55,539 nucleotides of DNA from JAGLTN01 sp023135255 (lineage in GTDB: Bacteria > Planctomycetota > Phycisphaerae > Sedimentisphaerales > Anaerobacaceae): contig DAOWCP010000003.1 of assembly GCA_030639495.1 (NCBI GenBank), positions 1 through 55,539 on the forward strand. Direction: 5' to 3'. The position numbers and the translations under genes are program-made. Under the pieces are notes generated by a model. It saw nothing but the letters and a program-made list of their open reading frames with translations, searched no databases and was not told the origin of the DNA. Positions 7,613 to 17,435 of the stretch are shown here, one piece after another. How positions within the stretch are numbered: the stretch's first letter is position 1; each line of letters begins with the position of its first letter.

Positions 7613-9850
7613 TTAGCAGATTGCTTTAGCTGCTGCTACAATTTTTTCCACACTTGGAATACTTTCATTCTCCAAAGGCTCACTCATTGGAGGAGGCACA
7701 TCCGCTGCAGCAAGGTTGATCGGAGGTGCATCAAGATAATCAAACCCCTTTGTCCCGTCGGCAAACGTATAATCCATATAAGAGCCGCTAATCTCTCTGC
7801 CGGCCCCGCACATACAGAAACCCTCACTAACCGTTATCAACCTGCCTGTCTTTTTCACCGACTTGGCAACAGTATCAATATCCATAGGCTTAAGTGTTCT
7901 CATATCTATAACTTCAGCATCTATGCCCGCGTTGGCAAGTTCCTTAGCCGCCTCAACCGCGATCATCGCCATTCTGCTGTAAGAAACAATAGTGACATCC
8001 TTACCAGCTTTCTTAATATCAGCCGCACCGAGCGGGATGATATATTCCCCCTCAGGAACCGCACCAAGCTGGCCATAAGTTGCCTTATGCTCAATAAACA
8101 CAACCGGATTGTCACTTCGAATAGCTGCCTTTAAAAGCCCCTTAGCATCATAAGGCGTAGATGGCATAACAACATAAAGACCGGGTATATGCATCAGCCA
8201 TGATTCAAGCGATTTCGAATGGTGCGCCGCGATACATCTGCCCACACCCCCTTCAGTCCTGACAACCATCGGCACCTTGGCTTTACCGCCGAACATATAA
8301 CGGTTAAACGCACCATTATGCATCAGCTGATCCATTGCGATCGTAATAAAATCGACATACATAAGCTCAGCAATCGGACGAAGCCCTCTGATAGCAGCAC
8401 CAACCGCTGAACCAACTATCGCAGCCTCTGATATCGCCGTATCTATAACCCGCTCTGTTGTGAATTCCCCAAGCAAACCCTTAGTCGCACCATAAGCTCC
8501 GCCATACAATCCAACATCTTCGCCCATGATAATAACTTTGTCATCTCTTCTCATCTCTTCAGCATGGGCTGCAATAACCGCCTGGCCAATCGTCATTACT
8601 TCCATACCAAAATCTTTTTTGATCTTGTCTTTCGATTGTTCGGTTTTTTCCTTCTTAGTCTTAGCCGCCGAACTCGCCATCGCATCTTCAAAAGCAGCTG
8701 TCGCCTTTGCAACTTCCAAAGCTGTTTTCTTTTCCTGCTCAACCAACCCCGCATCATAAGACTCGTCTACATAAACATCCTTAGCAAGCTCTGCCGCATC
8801 AGGCCAGGCAGAACCAATACCAAACTTCGTAGCATCTTCAATAGATTCAAAAGCTGCATCTTTTATCGCATCAAGTTCTTTCTCACTGCAAAGCTTATCA
8901 CCGATTAGCCTTTTCCTTAACACGATAATAGGATCCCTGTCGTGCCATGCTTTTTCTTCCTCTTTAGTACGGTACGCACGCGGGTCGCTCCTGCTATGGC
9001 CATACCAGCGATAAGTCTTAGCCTCCACCATAGTCATCTGGTTGTCACTCCTGGCATAGGCAACCGCTGATTTAACCGCCAGGTAAACCGCAACAACATC
9101 CTGCCCGTCAACTATCATCGCCGGTATATTATAAGCATAAGCACGTTCAGCAATATCATGAATATTACTCGCCGAAACAGTGCCCTCTATAGGACTGCCG
9201 GAAAACGGAACACTCATACCATAAAGATTATTCTCTACTATTGCAACCAAAGGCACCTTCAAAGCTGATGCCATATTCATAGACTCATGAAATGTCCCCG
9301 TATTGGTAGAGCCATCGCCAAAGAATGAAAGCACAACTTTATTAGTCTTCTTATATTTCTCAGCCAACGCCGCTCCAACTGCCGGCGGCTGATTACCTCC
9401 AACAATACCTGTCGAACCAAGATTATTACACCTGTCAACCTCAGCGATATGCATCGAGCCGCCCCGGCCCTTACAATAGCCAGTCTCTCTGCCCATCAGC
9501 TCTGCCATCATCTGGTTCCAGTGCTGCTGACGCTCCTCTTTGCTATCTGCATACTTATTACCGATCGCACCGCAATGGCCGTGACCCCTGTGAGTCGAAC
9601 CGATTACATCACCTCTTTCGATCGCTGCGATAGAACCAACAGCAACTGCCTCTTCACCTGCATAAAGATGAGAAGCGCCTTTGATTATATTTTGACCCAA
9701 CAGCTCAAAGACCTTTTCCTCGAAGAAACGTATCTCATAAATAGTTGCAAGCCAGTCAGTAGCAGTATCCAGCGCAATAATACCGTTACTGATTAAATCC
9801 TTTATCTTAGGAATTTTTTTCTCACGGGTATCCTCAATGCAAAAATCCAT
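7613..9850 (-). CDS. thiamine-dependent 2-oxoacid dehydrogenase E1, alpha and beta subunits fused
   Basis: E1 decarboxylates a 2-oxoacid (pyruvate most likely, acetoin possible) and transfers the product to the E2 lipoyl group. The 745-residue protein joins two normally separate subunits. Residues about 20-345 are E1 alpha, with the thiamine diphosphate motif GDGSTNTGTFHE ending at ENN, and GHSRSDPRAYR. A lysine- and alanine-rich linker (about 350-405) follows. Residues about 408-745 are E1 beta, with GEDVGLYGGAYGATKGL, DTAISEAAIVGSAVGAA, and HHSKSLESWLMHIPGL with its catalytic-region His residues. The ATG at 9850 has an AGAAAGG site 11 bases upstream. It is the first gene of a two-gene unit with the E2 gene. 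Confidence 0.94.
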   Translation of the reverse strand: MDFCIEDTREKKIPKIKDLISNGIIALDTATDWLATIYEIRFFEEKVFELLGQNIIKGASHLYAGEEAVAVGSIAAIERGDVIGSTHRGHGHCGAIGNKYADSKEERQQHWNQMMAELMGRETGYCKGRGGSMHIAEVDRCNNLGSTGIVGGNQPPAVGAALAEKYKKTNKVVLSFFGDGSTNTGTFHESMNMASALKVPLVAIVENNLYGMSVPFSGSPIEGTVSASNIHDIAERAYAYNIPAMIVDGQDVVAVYLAVKSAVAYARSDNQMTMVEAKTYRWYGHSRSDPRAYRTKEEEKAWHDRDPIIVLRKRLIGDKLCSEKELDAIKDAAFESIEDATKFGIGSAWPDAAELAKDVYVDESYDAGLVEQEKKTALEVAKATAAFEDAMASSAAKTKKEKTEQSKDKIKKDFGMEVMTIGQAVIAAHAEEMRRDDKVIIMGEDVGLYGGAYGATKGLLGEFTTERVIDTAISEAAIVGSAVGAAIRGLRPIAELMYVDFITIAMDQLMHNGAFNRYMFGGKAKVPMVVRTEGGVGRCIAAHHSKSLESWLMHIPGLYVVMPSTPYDAKGLLKAAIRSDNPVVFIEHKATYGQLGAVPEGEYIIPLGAADIKKAGKDVTIVSYSRMAMIAVEAAKELANAGIDAEVIDMRTLKPMDIDTVAKSVKKTGRLITVSEGFCMCGAGREISGSYMDYTFADGTKGFDYLDAPPINLAAADVPPPMSEPLENESIPSVEKIVAAAKAIC

Positions 9851-10193
9851 ACTTCTCAGCCTTTCTTGTAATACCTATTAAAACATAAAACACACAAAAC
9901 CACTGTTCCTGCAACAAGCCCCACTATATCAAATACCGAAGCACCAAACAATCCAAATCAGTCGCCAAACGCACTCTTTATGTCAATTTAGAACATAAAG
10001 CGAAACAAATCAAACATTTTTGACAATTGACATAGCCTCCTATTATTGTTATAATAAAGCCGTGATTTATTTTTTCGTGTTGGGACTTTGGAATACAGCT
10101 ACTATATACAAATGCGATAAATATTGCATTAATTCATCTGCCAAACTCCTTCAACACTGAAGTTCTTTTACAAAACCATTTCGAGAAAGCGTT
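9851..10193. other. divergent intergenic region
   Basis: This 343-base spacer separates the E1 gene (minus) from the DUF362/dockerin gene (plus). It is AT-rich and holds one near-consensus plus-strand promoter (10027-10055). On the minus side I see only the ribosome-binding site of E1 and no convincing promoter. No open frame with a start site or family match was found. Confidence 0.6.
10027..10055 (+). promoter_or_regulatory. sigma-70-type promoter for the DUF362/dockerin gene
   Basis: A perfect TTGACA at 10027-10032 is followed after 17 bases by a perfect TATAAT at 10050-10055. Transcription would begin near 10062, leaving a leader of about 130 bases before the ATG at 10194. No operator palindrome is obvious. 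Confidence 0.8.
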
Positions 10194-12683
10194 ATGTCAG
10201 AACAGACAAAAAGCAAAGCTTTTAAGATCTGCCCGAAAACAGGTAAAGTCATTATCTCTAACAAAAAATATACCTGGATAAAGTGGATATTCCCTTTCAT
10301 AGGCTTGGTATCGCTTATCTGGTTTCTGATACGCGTAATACCAAAACCAAGCCGAGCAACATACCCCTGCCAAAAAGTTGTTTTCCCGCTCGCATCAGGT
10401 TTTGTCATCTGGCTAACCGGCATATTAGGTTCTATCGTCGCTTTTAAAAAAGCAAAAAGACTGCTTGCAAAAGCCCAGTATATAACTGCATTATTTTTCA
10501 TCGCTATCAGCATCGGATTCATATGGTTGGCTATGAATATTACTCATGAAGAAACCCTCCTCGCAGAACCCATCCCAAATGCGCCTATCGGTATCGCAAA
10601 AGGAATACACCCTGGAAGAGTTGTCTGGGCACACGACCCAAATGCAACAAACTGGGATGGCGTATTATCCGAAAAAAGATGGTGGGATGATGACTGTACT
10701 GATTTTAACAGTGTAAACAAAATGCTCTGCGATTCTATAAAAGCCCTGGCAGGTGAAAAAACTGAAACCGCCGCCTGGGATGCGATCTTTAAATACTACA
10801 ACACCACCAAAGGCTTTGGCAACATCGGTTATCAACCCGGTGAAAAAATTGCGATAAAAATAAACCTTACCACAGAAAGCGCCTGGCAGCAGAAAACAGA
10901 TCCCGTAACATACGACAAAACATCTGAAATGGTTTACGACCTTGGTGTGACCTACGATGAAAGAAACCGCATAGACAATTCACCGCAAATGACACTTGCC
11001 CTGCTAAGACAACTGGTTTATACAGTAGGAGTCGCTCAAAGTGATATCACTATCGGCGACCCAACCGGAATGTTCGCTAATTTCATATATAATTACCTCC
11101 ATGCAGAATTCCCGGATGTTGTCTACATGGATAACTATGGCGGCCCATACACTAACCCGCCAAGCCCATACAAAAGACACCGTGTCGAATTTGACACCAA
11201 CGCCCCGTTCAACTGGAGCACCTCAGAGGCATCAGGCAAAAAACAGGACTACGTACCGATATGCTTCTCACAGGCAAAATACTTCATAAACTTCGCTATA
11301 TTGAAAGGCCACGAAATCGGTGGTGTCACCCTATGTGCAAAGAATCATTATGGCTCACTAATCAGAAGCCCTTATGGAGCAGTCAGAAAAAGTGATTTCA
11401 AACCAAACAACCCCATAAATTCACACTGGCCATTCTACACACCAGACGACCCACCATACTACAAACATCATAAAGACCTGGAAAACAATAAAGGCCAGGG
11501 ATTATACAGACCCTTAGTGGACCTGATGGCACATCCAGACCTCGGCGACAAAACTGTACTTTATCTCATCGATGGTCTCTTCGCCGGATACTATGCGATG
11601 TCCCATCCAAACAAATGGCAGTCGCAGCCTTTCAATGGTGATTGGCCCTCAAGCCTATTTGTCTCGCAGGACCCGGTAGCGATAGATTCAGTATGCTATG
11701 ACTTCCTCTATGCAGAATGGCCAGATGTAGTTACAGGTGGAAGCGGAGCGCCGGGGTCACTGTTAGGAACCGCAGAAGATTATCTTATCGAAGCCGCCTT
11801 AGCTAACAACCCCCCATCCGGAATGTCCTACGATTTCGACCCAGACCACATCGCCGCAAGCATACAAAGCCTCGGCACACATGAACACTGGAACAATGAA
11901 GCAGAAAAAAAATACTCGCGCAATCTCGGATTCGGCGATGGCATCGAACTTGTCACCGTACCATTAAGATCACAAGCTGACATCAACTACGATAACAAAG
12001 TAAACCTCGCTGACCTCGCAGAAATGGCAACACAGTATCTTCAAAGACTTACGTATTACCAACAAGACAGTAACAATATCGTAATAGAAGCAGAAAATTT
12101 CTATGCCAACACTAAAGGCTCCGGACAAGCCTCTCAAAACTCCTGGCAAAACAGATATGGTTGCAATTCAAGCAACGACCAATACGTCCAGGTGCTGCCT
12201 AACATCGGAATCAATATAAACTTACAAATCGAAACTCAATCCCCCTGCCTGAGCTACTATATCTATTTCAATGAAACAGGAAAATACTATCTGTGGTTAA
12301 AAGCTGCTGGAGGCAATAGTGAAAATAACAGCGTACATTTCGGTATAGATGCAGTTGCCATAAGCTACCACAATGACTCAGCTGCTCAAATATCAGGAGG
12401 TGTAAGCTTCAGATGGGATTCTGTCTGCGGAAATGAAACCAGGCCGACAATTAACCTCAGCACAGCCGGATACCACACAGTAAATATATGGATGAGAGAA
12501 GATGGTGCTGCCCTGGATAAAATTGCTCTTACAAAATCTTCCAGCTACAACCCTTCTGCCGATGAACCACAACAAACAAACCATCAGCCCGATGAAAAAA
12601 CCGCAGATCTCGATTCAAACGGCTCCATAGATTTGACCGACTTCGCTATATTTGCGAAATGCTGGTTTGAGGAAGTCTTTTAA
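10194..12683 (+). CDS. membrane-anchored DUF362 protein with split dockerin repeats and a carbohydrate-binding-like domain
   Basis: Role unknown. Residues 1-130 hold three likely membrane helices (WIFPFIGLVSLIWFLIRVI, FPLASGFVIWLTGILGSIVA, ALFFIAISIGFIWLAM). Residues about 150-580 match the DUF362 family: GEKIAIKINLT, AILKGHEIGGVTLCAKNHYG, then SQDPVAIDSVCYDFL. A dockerin-like calcium loop follows (ADINYDNKVNLADLAEMA, about 598-615). Then comes a beta-rich domain (about 630-785) resembling CBM or malectin-like modules (VIEAENFYA, YYLWLKAAGG, DKIALT). A second dockerin-like loop (ADLDSNGSIDLTDFAIFAK) ends the protein. Splitting the two repeats by another domain is unusual. The start is ATG without a strong Shine-Dalgarno site. 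It is likely monocistronic, preceding the deoR-type gene by 69 bases. Confidence 0.8.
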   Translation: MSEQTKSKAFKICPKTGKVIISNKKYTWIKWIFPFIGLVSLIWFLIRVIPKPSRATYPCQKVVFPLASGFVIWLTGILGSIVAFKKAKRLLAKAQYITALFFIAISIGFIWLAMNITHEETLLAEPIPNAPIGIAKGIHPGRVVWAHDPNATNWDGVLSEKRWWDDDCTDFNSVNKMLCDSIKALAGEKTETAAWDAIFKYYNTTKGFGNIGYQPGEKIAIKINLTTESAWQQKTDPVTYDKTSEMVYDLGVTYDERNRIDNSPQMTLALLRQLVYTVGVAQSDITIGDPTGMFANFIYNYLHAEFPDVVYMDNYGGPYTNPPSPYKRHRVEFDTNAPFNWSTSEASGKKQDYVPICFSQAKYFINFAILKGHEIGGVTLCAKNHYGSLIRSPYGAVRKSDFKPNNPINSHWPFYTPDDPPYYKHHKDLENNKGQGLYRPLVDLMAHPDLGDKTVLYLIDGLFAGYYAMSHPNKWQSQPFNGDWPSSLFVSQDPVAIDSVCYDFLYAEWPDVVTGGSGAPGSLLGTAEDYLIEAALANNPPSGMSYDFDPDHIAASIQSLGTHEHWNNEAEKKYSRNLGFGDGIELVTVPLRSQADINYDNKVNLADLAEMATQYLQRLTYYQQDSNNIVIEAENFYANTKGSGQASQNSWQNRYGCNSSNDQYVQVLPNIGININLQIETQSPCLSYYIYFNETGKYYLWLKAAGGNSENNSVHFGIDAVAISYHNDSAAQISGGVSFRWDSVCGNETRPTINLSTAGYHTVNIWMREDGAALDKIALTKSSSYNPSADEPQQTNHQPDEKTADLDSNGSIDLTDFAIFAKCWFEEVF

Positions 12684-12717
12684 CAGTCAAAAACAAACAT
12701 AAAAGAACATTTTTAAG

Positions 12718-12746
12718 TTGACTCAGCTACTCGTTCAGGCTAAACT
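12718..12746 (+). promoter_or_regulatory. probable promoter of the DeoR-type gene, positioned for a leaderless message
   Basis: TTGACT at 12718-12723 and TAAACT at 12741-12746 are 17 bases apart. The expected start of transcription falls at or next to the ATG at 12753, and there is no Shine-Dalgarno site before that ATG. Together these suggest a leaderless mRNA. The -10 box matches consensus at only four of six bases. Confidence 0.5.
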
Positions 12747-12752
12747 ACGATT

Positions 12753-13520
12753 ATGGGTATTGCTTCAGAAATAAGACATAATAAAATACTTGAACAGCTA
12801 AATGCTAAAGGCAAAGTTTTTGTAAAAGAGATCTCAAAGCAGTTCAACGTCACAGAAGTCACAATAAGACGTGATCTCGTATTCCTCGAAAAAGAAGGAC
12901 TGCTTAAAAAAACCTATGGCGGAGCCGTCCTCGTAGGCCCTGAAGTAAAACCATCCGTAAGGTTCAGACAAAAAAGAAAATCAAACGCAAAAAAAATCGT
13001 CGGAGAATTAGCCGGCAAACTAATAAACGACGGTGACGTTATTTTCCTCGAAGCAGGCTCAACATGCAATGAGATCATACCATTTCTCATTGACCACAAA
13101 GATATTACAATAATCGTTAACTCCCTCTACCTTATGCGAAGGCTTCACTCAATGGGTTGGCACAAGGTTATTATGATAGGAGGTCAGTACCGCCCAGATA
13201 GAATGGATACTGTCGGTTCGCAAGCAGAAGTTGCCATCAACCAATTAGCCGGATTCAAAGCTTTCACTAGTGCTGACGATATAACCATAGATTCGGGAAT
13301 AAGCGGTGCAGATATCGTGACAGTAGGATTTTCAAAACTACTGCTCAAAAAAGCAGGCGAAGTTATCTTCGTAGGCGACCACACTAAATTCGACAACCCC
13401 GCACTCTACAAAATTGCTGACATCGACAAACTCGATTACATCGTTACTGACATAAAGCCATCACCTCAGTGGCATAAAGCTGCAAAAGAAAAAAATATTA
13501 AACTTATTTATCCCGAATAA
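12753..13520 (+). CDS. DeoR-family transcriptional regulator
   Basis: A 255-residue sugar-phosphate-responsive regulator. The N-terminal winged helix (about residues 6-60) has the family signature VKEISKQFNVTEVTIRRDL followed by LKKTYGGAVL. The C-terminal DeoRC sensor domain (about 75-235) shows DGDVIFLEAGSTCNEI, DSGISGADIVT and a late FVGDHTKFDNPA. DeoR proteins usually repress sugar-use genes and bind a phosphorylated sugar. It leads a run of same-strand genes (DUF4432, metallophosphoesterase, sulfatase), which are plausible targets. The DUF4432 gene starts 33 bases after its stop. Confidence 0.92.
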   Translation: MGIASEIRHNKILEQLNAKGKVFVKEISKQFNVTEVTIRRDLVFLEKEGLLKKTYGGAVLVGPEVKPSVRFRQKRKSNAKKIVGELAGKLINDGDVIFLEAGSTCNEIIPFLIDHKDITIIVNSLYLMRRLHSMGWHKVIMIGGQYRPDRMDTVGSQAEVAINQLAGFKAFTSADDITIDSGISGADIVTVGFSKLLLKKAGEVIFVGDHTKFDNPALYKIADIDKLDYIVTDIKPSPQWHKAAKEKNIKLIYPE

Positions 13521-13553
13521 GAAACCCAAAATCAGAAAGGCCGATAAATAGCA

Positions 13554-14612
13554 ATGAATCCAGACTACAAAGATAAGATCTGTAACAATTCTCAAATTGC
13601 TTCAATAGAAACTTCAATCTTAGATCAAGGCCCCGGCAAATCAGTACGCATAGCATGGATAAACACAGGCTCAGGCCTAAGATACAAACTCGTCCTCGAC
13701 CGCGCCATGGACATCGTAGATGCTTTCTACAACCAGCACAGCCTGACATGGTTAAGCGAAGCTGGAATTACAAAACCCGGAACCTCTGCAGAAAATGGCA
13801 ACGGATGGCTAACAAGATGGGCCGGCGGACTCCTCACCACTTGCGGCCTGACACACGTCGGAGCAGCAGAAAAAGACGATAACTCCGAACGCGGCCTCCA
13901 CGGAAAAATAAGTAACATTCCAGCACAAATAGAATCCATCATTCAACCAGACATCATCGCTGGAAAAAACCAGATGAGCATTACCGGCATTGTAAAACAA
14001 GCTGACGCACTCGGCACAAATCTCCAGCTCCGCAGAACAATATCAAGCACCGTCGGAAAACCATCCATAAAAATAAAAGACGTAGTGACTAACAAATCCG
14101 CCTCCCCCACGCCACACATGATTCTTTACCACTGCAATTTCGGTTGGCCTCTCGTTACACCAGGCGCAGACATCATCTTCAATGGAAATTGCCAGCCGAT
14201 GAAAGGCGACATACACAAAGAAATCTTTAACAACAAAAATAATTTCAGAAAATGCGCAAAACCAAGAAACGAAAACGAAAAAGGATTCCAAGGCTGTGCA
14301 CTCATCGATTTAAAAACTGACAGCAAAGGCTACTGTCTCGCTGGTATCTGCAATAAAAAACTTGGCCTCGGCATTGCCATGAAATACAAAAAAAGACAAC
14401 TGCCCGTACTAACAAACTGGCAACTCTGGAAAAAAGGCGACTACGTAACAGCACTCGAACCCGGAACCAATGGCCCGATTGGACAAACCGCAGCAAAACA
14501 GCAGAAAGAATTAATATATCTTCAGCCCGGCAAAAGCAGGACGTACGAAATTGAATTAACTGTTTTGACCGACAAAAAGCAGATAGATTCGTTCATCAAA
14601 TCCGCTTTATAA
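13554..14612 (+). CDS. DUF4432 (aldose 1-epimerase-like) family protein
   Basis: A 352-residue beta-sandwich protein of the DUF4432 group, related to aldose 1-epimerases and YphB-type mutarotases, which interconvert sugar anomers in the cytoplasm. Supporting stretches are KLVLDRAMDIVDAFYN, WAGGLLTTCGLTHVG, RGLHGKISNIPA, HMILYHCNFGWPLV and WQLWKKGDYVTALEPGTN. The paired His in GLHG and LYHCNFG correspond to the family's conserved catalytic-region residues. No signal peptide is present. Start: an AGAAAGG site lies 14 bases before the ATG, a long spacing. It follows the DeoR-type gene closely, suggesting one sugar-related unit. Confidence 0.82.
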   Translation: MNPDYKDKICNNSQIASIETSILDQGPGKSVRIAWINTGSGLRYKLVLDRAMDIVDAFYNQHSLTWLSEAGITKPGTSAENGNGWLTRWAGGLLTTCGLTHVGAAEKDDNSERGLHGKISNIPAQIESIIQPDIIAGKNQMSITGIVKQADALGTNLQLRRTISSTVGKPSIKIKDVVTNKSASPTPHMILYHCNFGWPLVTPGADIIFNGNCQPMKGDIHKEIFNNKNNFRKCAKPRNENEKGFQGCALIDLKTDSKGYCLAGICNKKLGLGIAMKYKKRQLPVLTNWQLWKKGDYVTALEPGTNGPIGQTAAKQQKELIYLQPGKSRTYEIELTVLTDKKQIDSFIKSAL

Positions 14613-14749
14613 ACAAAATAACCTTTTTCAAGACCATAGTGCGAACAAACTGACTATAAAGGTAGTAATTAAGCTTTATAACTCAGCGGCTTTTTATTAA
14701 AATTACCAGTTGATAGTTTTGTCGCTTTTCTAACATGAAAGGATTTACT

Positions 14750-17407
14750 GTGACCAATAATAACTCTAACCAAAACAATTGGATTATAACCCGAAGAGAT
14801 TTCCTGAAAGCATCTGCCCTGGGCGTAGCTGGATTATCTTTTTCACAACTCTCTGCTCTGGCGGACAGCAATAATAATGTTATAAGATTTGGTATCGTAA
14901 CGGACCCCCACTATAGCGACCTCGACACAGCCAAAGGCAGCTTAAGATTTCACAGGCAGTCACTCGACAAAATGGCCGAGTGCGTTGATCTGATGAACAA
15001 AGAGAAAGTCGACTTCCTAATCGAACTCGGCGACTTCAAAGATGCCGCACCAAAAGGTGATCAGCCGCAGACTATCGAATATCTAAAGACTATCGAAAGC
15101 ATCTACCAGAAATTCCAAGGCCCGAAATATCACGTCCTCGGCAACCACGATGTAGACTGCATCACAAAAGAACAATTCATGGCCAACATAAAAAACACCG
15201 ACATCAAAGACGGCCTAAGTTATTATTCATTCGACAAAAACGGTGTCCACTTCGTAGTCCTTGATGCAAACTACCGCAAAGATGGTGTCAGCTATGCACC
15301 TGGTAACTACAGCTGGAAAAGCGCAAACATCCCACAGGCAGAACTCGACTGGCTAAAGCAAGATTTACAACAAGCTCAAGGCCCCGCAGTCATATTCGTC
15401 CATCAACTTCTCGACGGCGACGGCGATCACTACATTGACAACTCATCGCAGGTTCGTAAAGTGCTTGAAGATGCGGGGAACGTCCTGGCGGTTTTCAATG
15501 GTCACAATCACGGCGGTCAATATAACCTTGTAAACAACATACACTACTATACTCTCAAGGCAATGGTAGAAGGCTCCGGCGAAGAAAACAACTCATACGC
15601 AATCGTCGAGGTTCACAAAGATAACTCCATGACAGTGACAGGATACCGAAGAGCTGTCAGCAAAGAATTCAAATCAAACCCGGGCCTGAGCCAGGAAGAA
15701 ATAGAAAAATACCAATACACCTTACCAATGACTGTCAAAGGCAAAGTCTTTATGCAATCCACCGGCAAGGCTCTTGTAGGTATACCCGTAACCGACGGCG
15801 TAACCATCGTCACCACTGACACTATCGGAAATTACTCGATTGATGTCACCAAAGACGACACATTGACAGCAGGCGGTATGCCGATCATTTCGATATCCGT
15901 ACCATCAGGCAAAAAAATCGTAGGCCCATGGTTCAAAAAAATAAATGAGATCAAGCTGGGCGAAAATCTAAACTTTGCTTTAATCGACGACGAACAGAAG
16001 CTGCCATTCACATTTGTCCACTGCACCGATAGCCATCTGCCCGCTGACAACCAACAAAACTTTACAAATTTCAGAAAAGATATCGATGAGCTAAAAGATG
16101 AAGTTAAATTCGTCTTCAACACAGGCGATGTTATGAGACTTATGGACGGTCAAACCTATAAAGTAGCAAGAAGAGATTGCAATGCAATGGTCGACCAACT
16201 TGCAAAAATGTCGGTGCCATGCTTCGCAGTACCAGGCAACCACGACCTGGCAGGAATGAGAGCAAAAAAAGCATGGGCTCCTGGCAACCCTCTGCAAGGC
16301 TATGGCTTATACACAAACTTCATCGGGCCGATCAGGTTTTCATTTAATTACGCAGATATACATTTCGTAGGAATAGACTTTAATAGATTTGAAAACAACA
16401 AGTGGGATTGGGGCGTTCCAAAAGTTGCTGTAGACTGGCTTGAAAAAGACCTTAAACTCGTAAAACCCGGAACAAAAATATACCTGTTCCTGCACCACCC
16501 GCAAGGTCATCCAAAACTTGAAAAAATTGTAAAAAAATATAACGTCACTCAGATATTCCATGGCCACGACCATGTAGACCGCAGTGGTCAATGGTCAGGC
16601 ATACCAAAGCTCAGCAGCGCATCACTGGGCTATATTTTCGGCTCTGATGTCCATGACAGAAAGCCTGGCTACCGAATCGTTCACGTAGCCAAAAACGGCA
16701 TCGACACATTCTATAGAGAAATATCGAACCCGCATGCTATCAATGTCACCAAACCAAGATTTGAAAACATCATCGAACCAGGTCAGACAATAGAGGGCGA
16801 ATTTTATGACCCGAAAAATGAAATAAAAAAACTGACAGTAAAACTCGGCGACAAAAAAGAACAGATTGCTTTCGAATGTGGTCCGGTTTCCAATAAGTTC
16901 AAAGCTAAACTCAGCATCGCCGACTCCGAAGAAGGCTTCAGGCCTCTCGAAATCGAACTAAGTGACGGTAAAAAAAGCTGGAAATACCAACAGAATTACC
17001 TGACCTTAACAAAAAACAATTCAAAAATAGAAATAAAAGAAAAAGCAACACTTGAATTGGAAATTGGCGGCGTTGACGTAGGAGTTGAAGTAAAACTAAA
17101 CGGCACAAAGATAGCAGACATCGCTCCTACAAAACTAAAAGGCGACGGCAACTTTGGCGTCCCCGTAGAAGGCGCAGAAAAAGTGACTTTTGACATACCT
17201 GCAGAAAAACTTCGCCGACTAAACAAAATTGAATTGATAGCAGCCAAAAGACCCGAAGGCAAAAACGATAGGTTCTGTATATTAAACACAAAAATCAAAA
17301 TACAAGACAAAGAGTACCGCGACCCAAGATACTATTATGGCACATGGTCAGCAAAATACATTGCCAACAATTTCACCTATTGGATAGACCTCAAGCAGGG
17401 AACATAA
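14750..17407 (+). CDS. Tat-exported protein with two calcineurin-like metallophosphoesterase domains
   Basis: Predicted exported phosphoesterase; substrate unknown. A Tat signal (TRRDFLKASALGVAGLSF) opens the protein. Domain 1 (about residues 45-290) has TDPHYSD, GDFKD, LGNHDVD and NGHNHGGQ, the metal-ligand motifs of the family. A short beta domain with KALVGIPVTDG and DTIGNYSIDV resembles the carboxypeptidase-regulatory/MetallophosN fold. Domain 2 (about 420-660) has HCTDSHLP, NTGDVM, PGNHDLAG, LFLHHPQGH and FHGHDHVD. Both domains keep their ligands, so both may be active. The tail is beta-rich. GTG at 14750 is preferred over ATG at 14735: AAAGGA sits six bases before the GTG, whereas nothing precedes the ATG. 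The sulfatase gene follows. Confidence 0.85.
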   Translation: MTNNNSNQNNWIITRRDFLKASALGVAGLSFSQLSALADSNNNVIRFGIVTDPHYSDLDTAKGSLRFHRQSLDKMAECVDLMNKEKVDFLIELGDFKDAAPKGDQPQTIEYLKTIESIYQKFQGPKYHVLGNHDVDCITKEQFMANIKNTDIKDGLSYYSFDKNGVHFVVLDANYRKDGVSYAPGNYSWKSANIPQAELDWLKQDLQQAQGPAVIFVHQLLDGDGDHYIDNSSQVRKVLEDAGNVLAVFNGHNHGGQYNLVNNIHYYTLKAMVEGSGEENNSYAIVEVHKDNSMTVTGYRRAVSKEFKSNPGLSQEEIEKYQYTLPMTVKGKVFMQSTGKALVGIPVTDGVTIVTTDTIGNYSIDVTKDDTLTAGGMPIISISVPSGKKIVGPWFKKINEIKLGENLNFALIDDEQKLPFTFVHCTDSHLPADNQQNFTNFRKDIDELKDEVKFVFNTGDVMRLMDGQTYKVARRDCNAMVDQLAKMSVPCFAVPGNHDLAGMRAKKAWAPGNPLQGYGLYTNFIGPIRFSFNYADIHFVGIDFNRFENNKWDWGVPKVAVDWLEKDLKLVKPGTKIYLFLHHPQGHPKLEKIVKKYNVTQIFHGHDHVDRSGQWSGIPKLSSASLGYIFGSDVHDRKPGYRIVHVAKNGIDTFYREISNPHAINVTKPRFENIIEPGQTIEGEFYDPKNEIKKLTVKLGDKKEQIAFECGPVSNKFKAKLSIADSEEGFRPLEIELSDGKKSWKYQQNYLTLTKNNSKIEIKEKATLELEIGGVDVGVEVKLNGTKIADIAPTKLKGDGNFGVPVEGAEKVTFDIPAEKLRRLNKIELIAAKRPEGKNDRFCILNTKIKIQDKEYRDPRYYYGTWSAKYIANNFTYWIDLKQGT

Positions 17408-17435
17408 TTGAAAATTGCCTTATAAGGAATAATGG

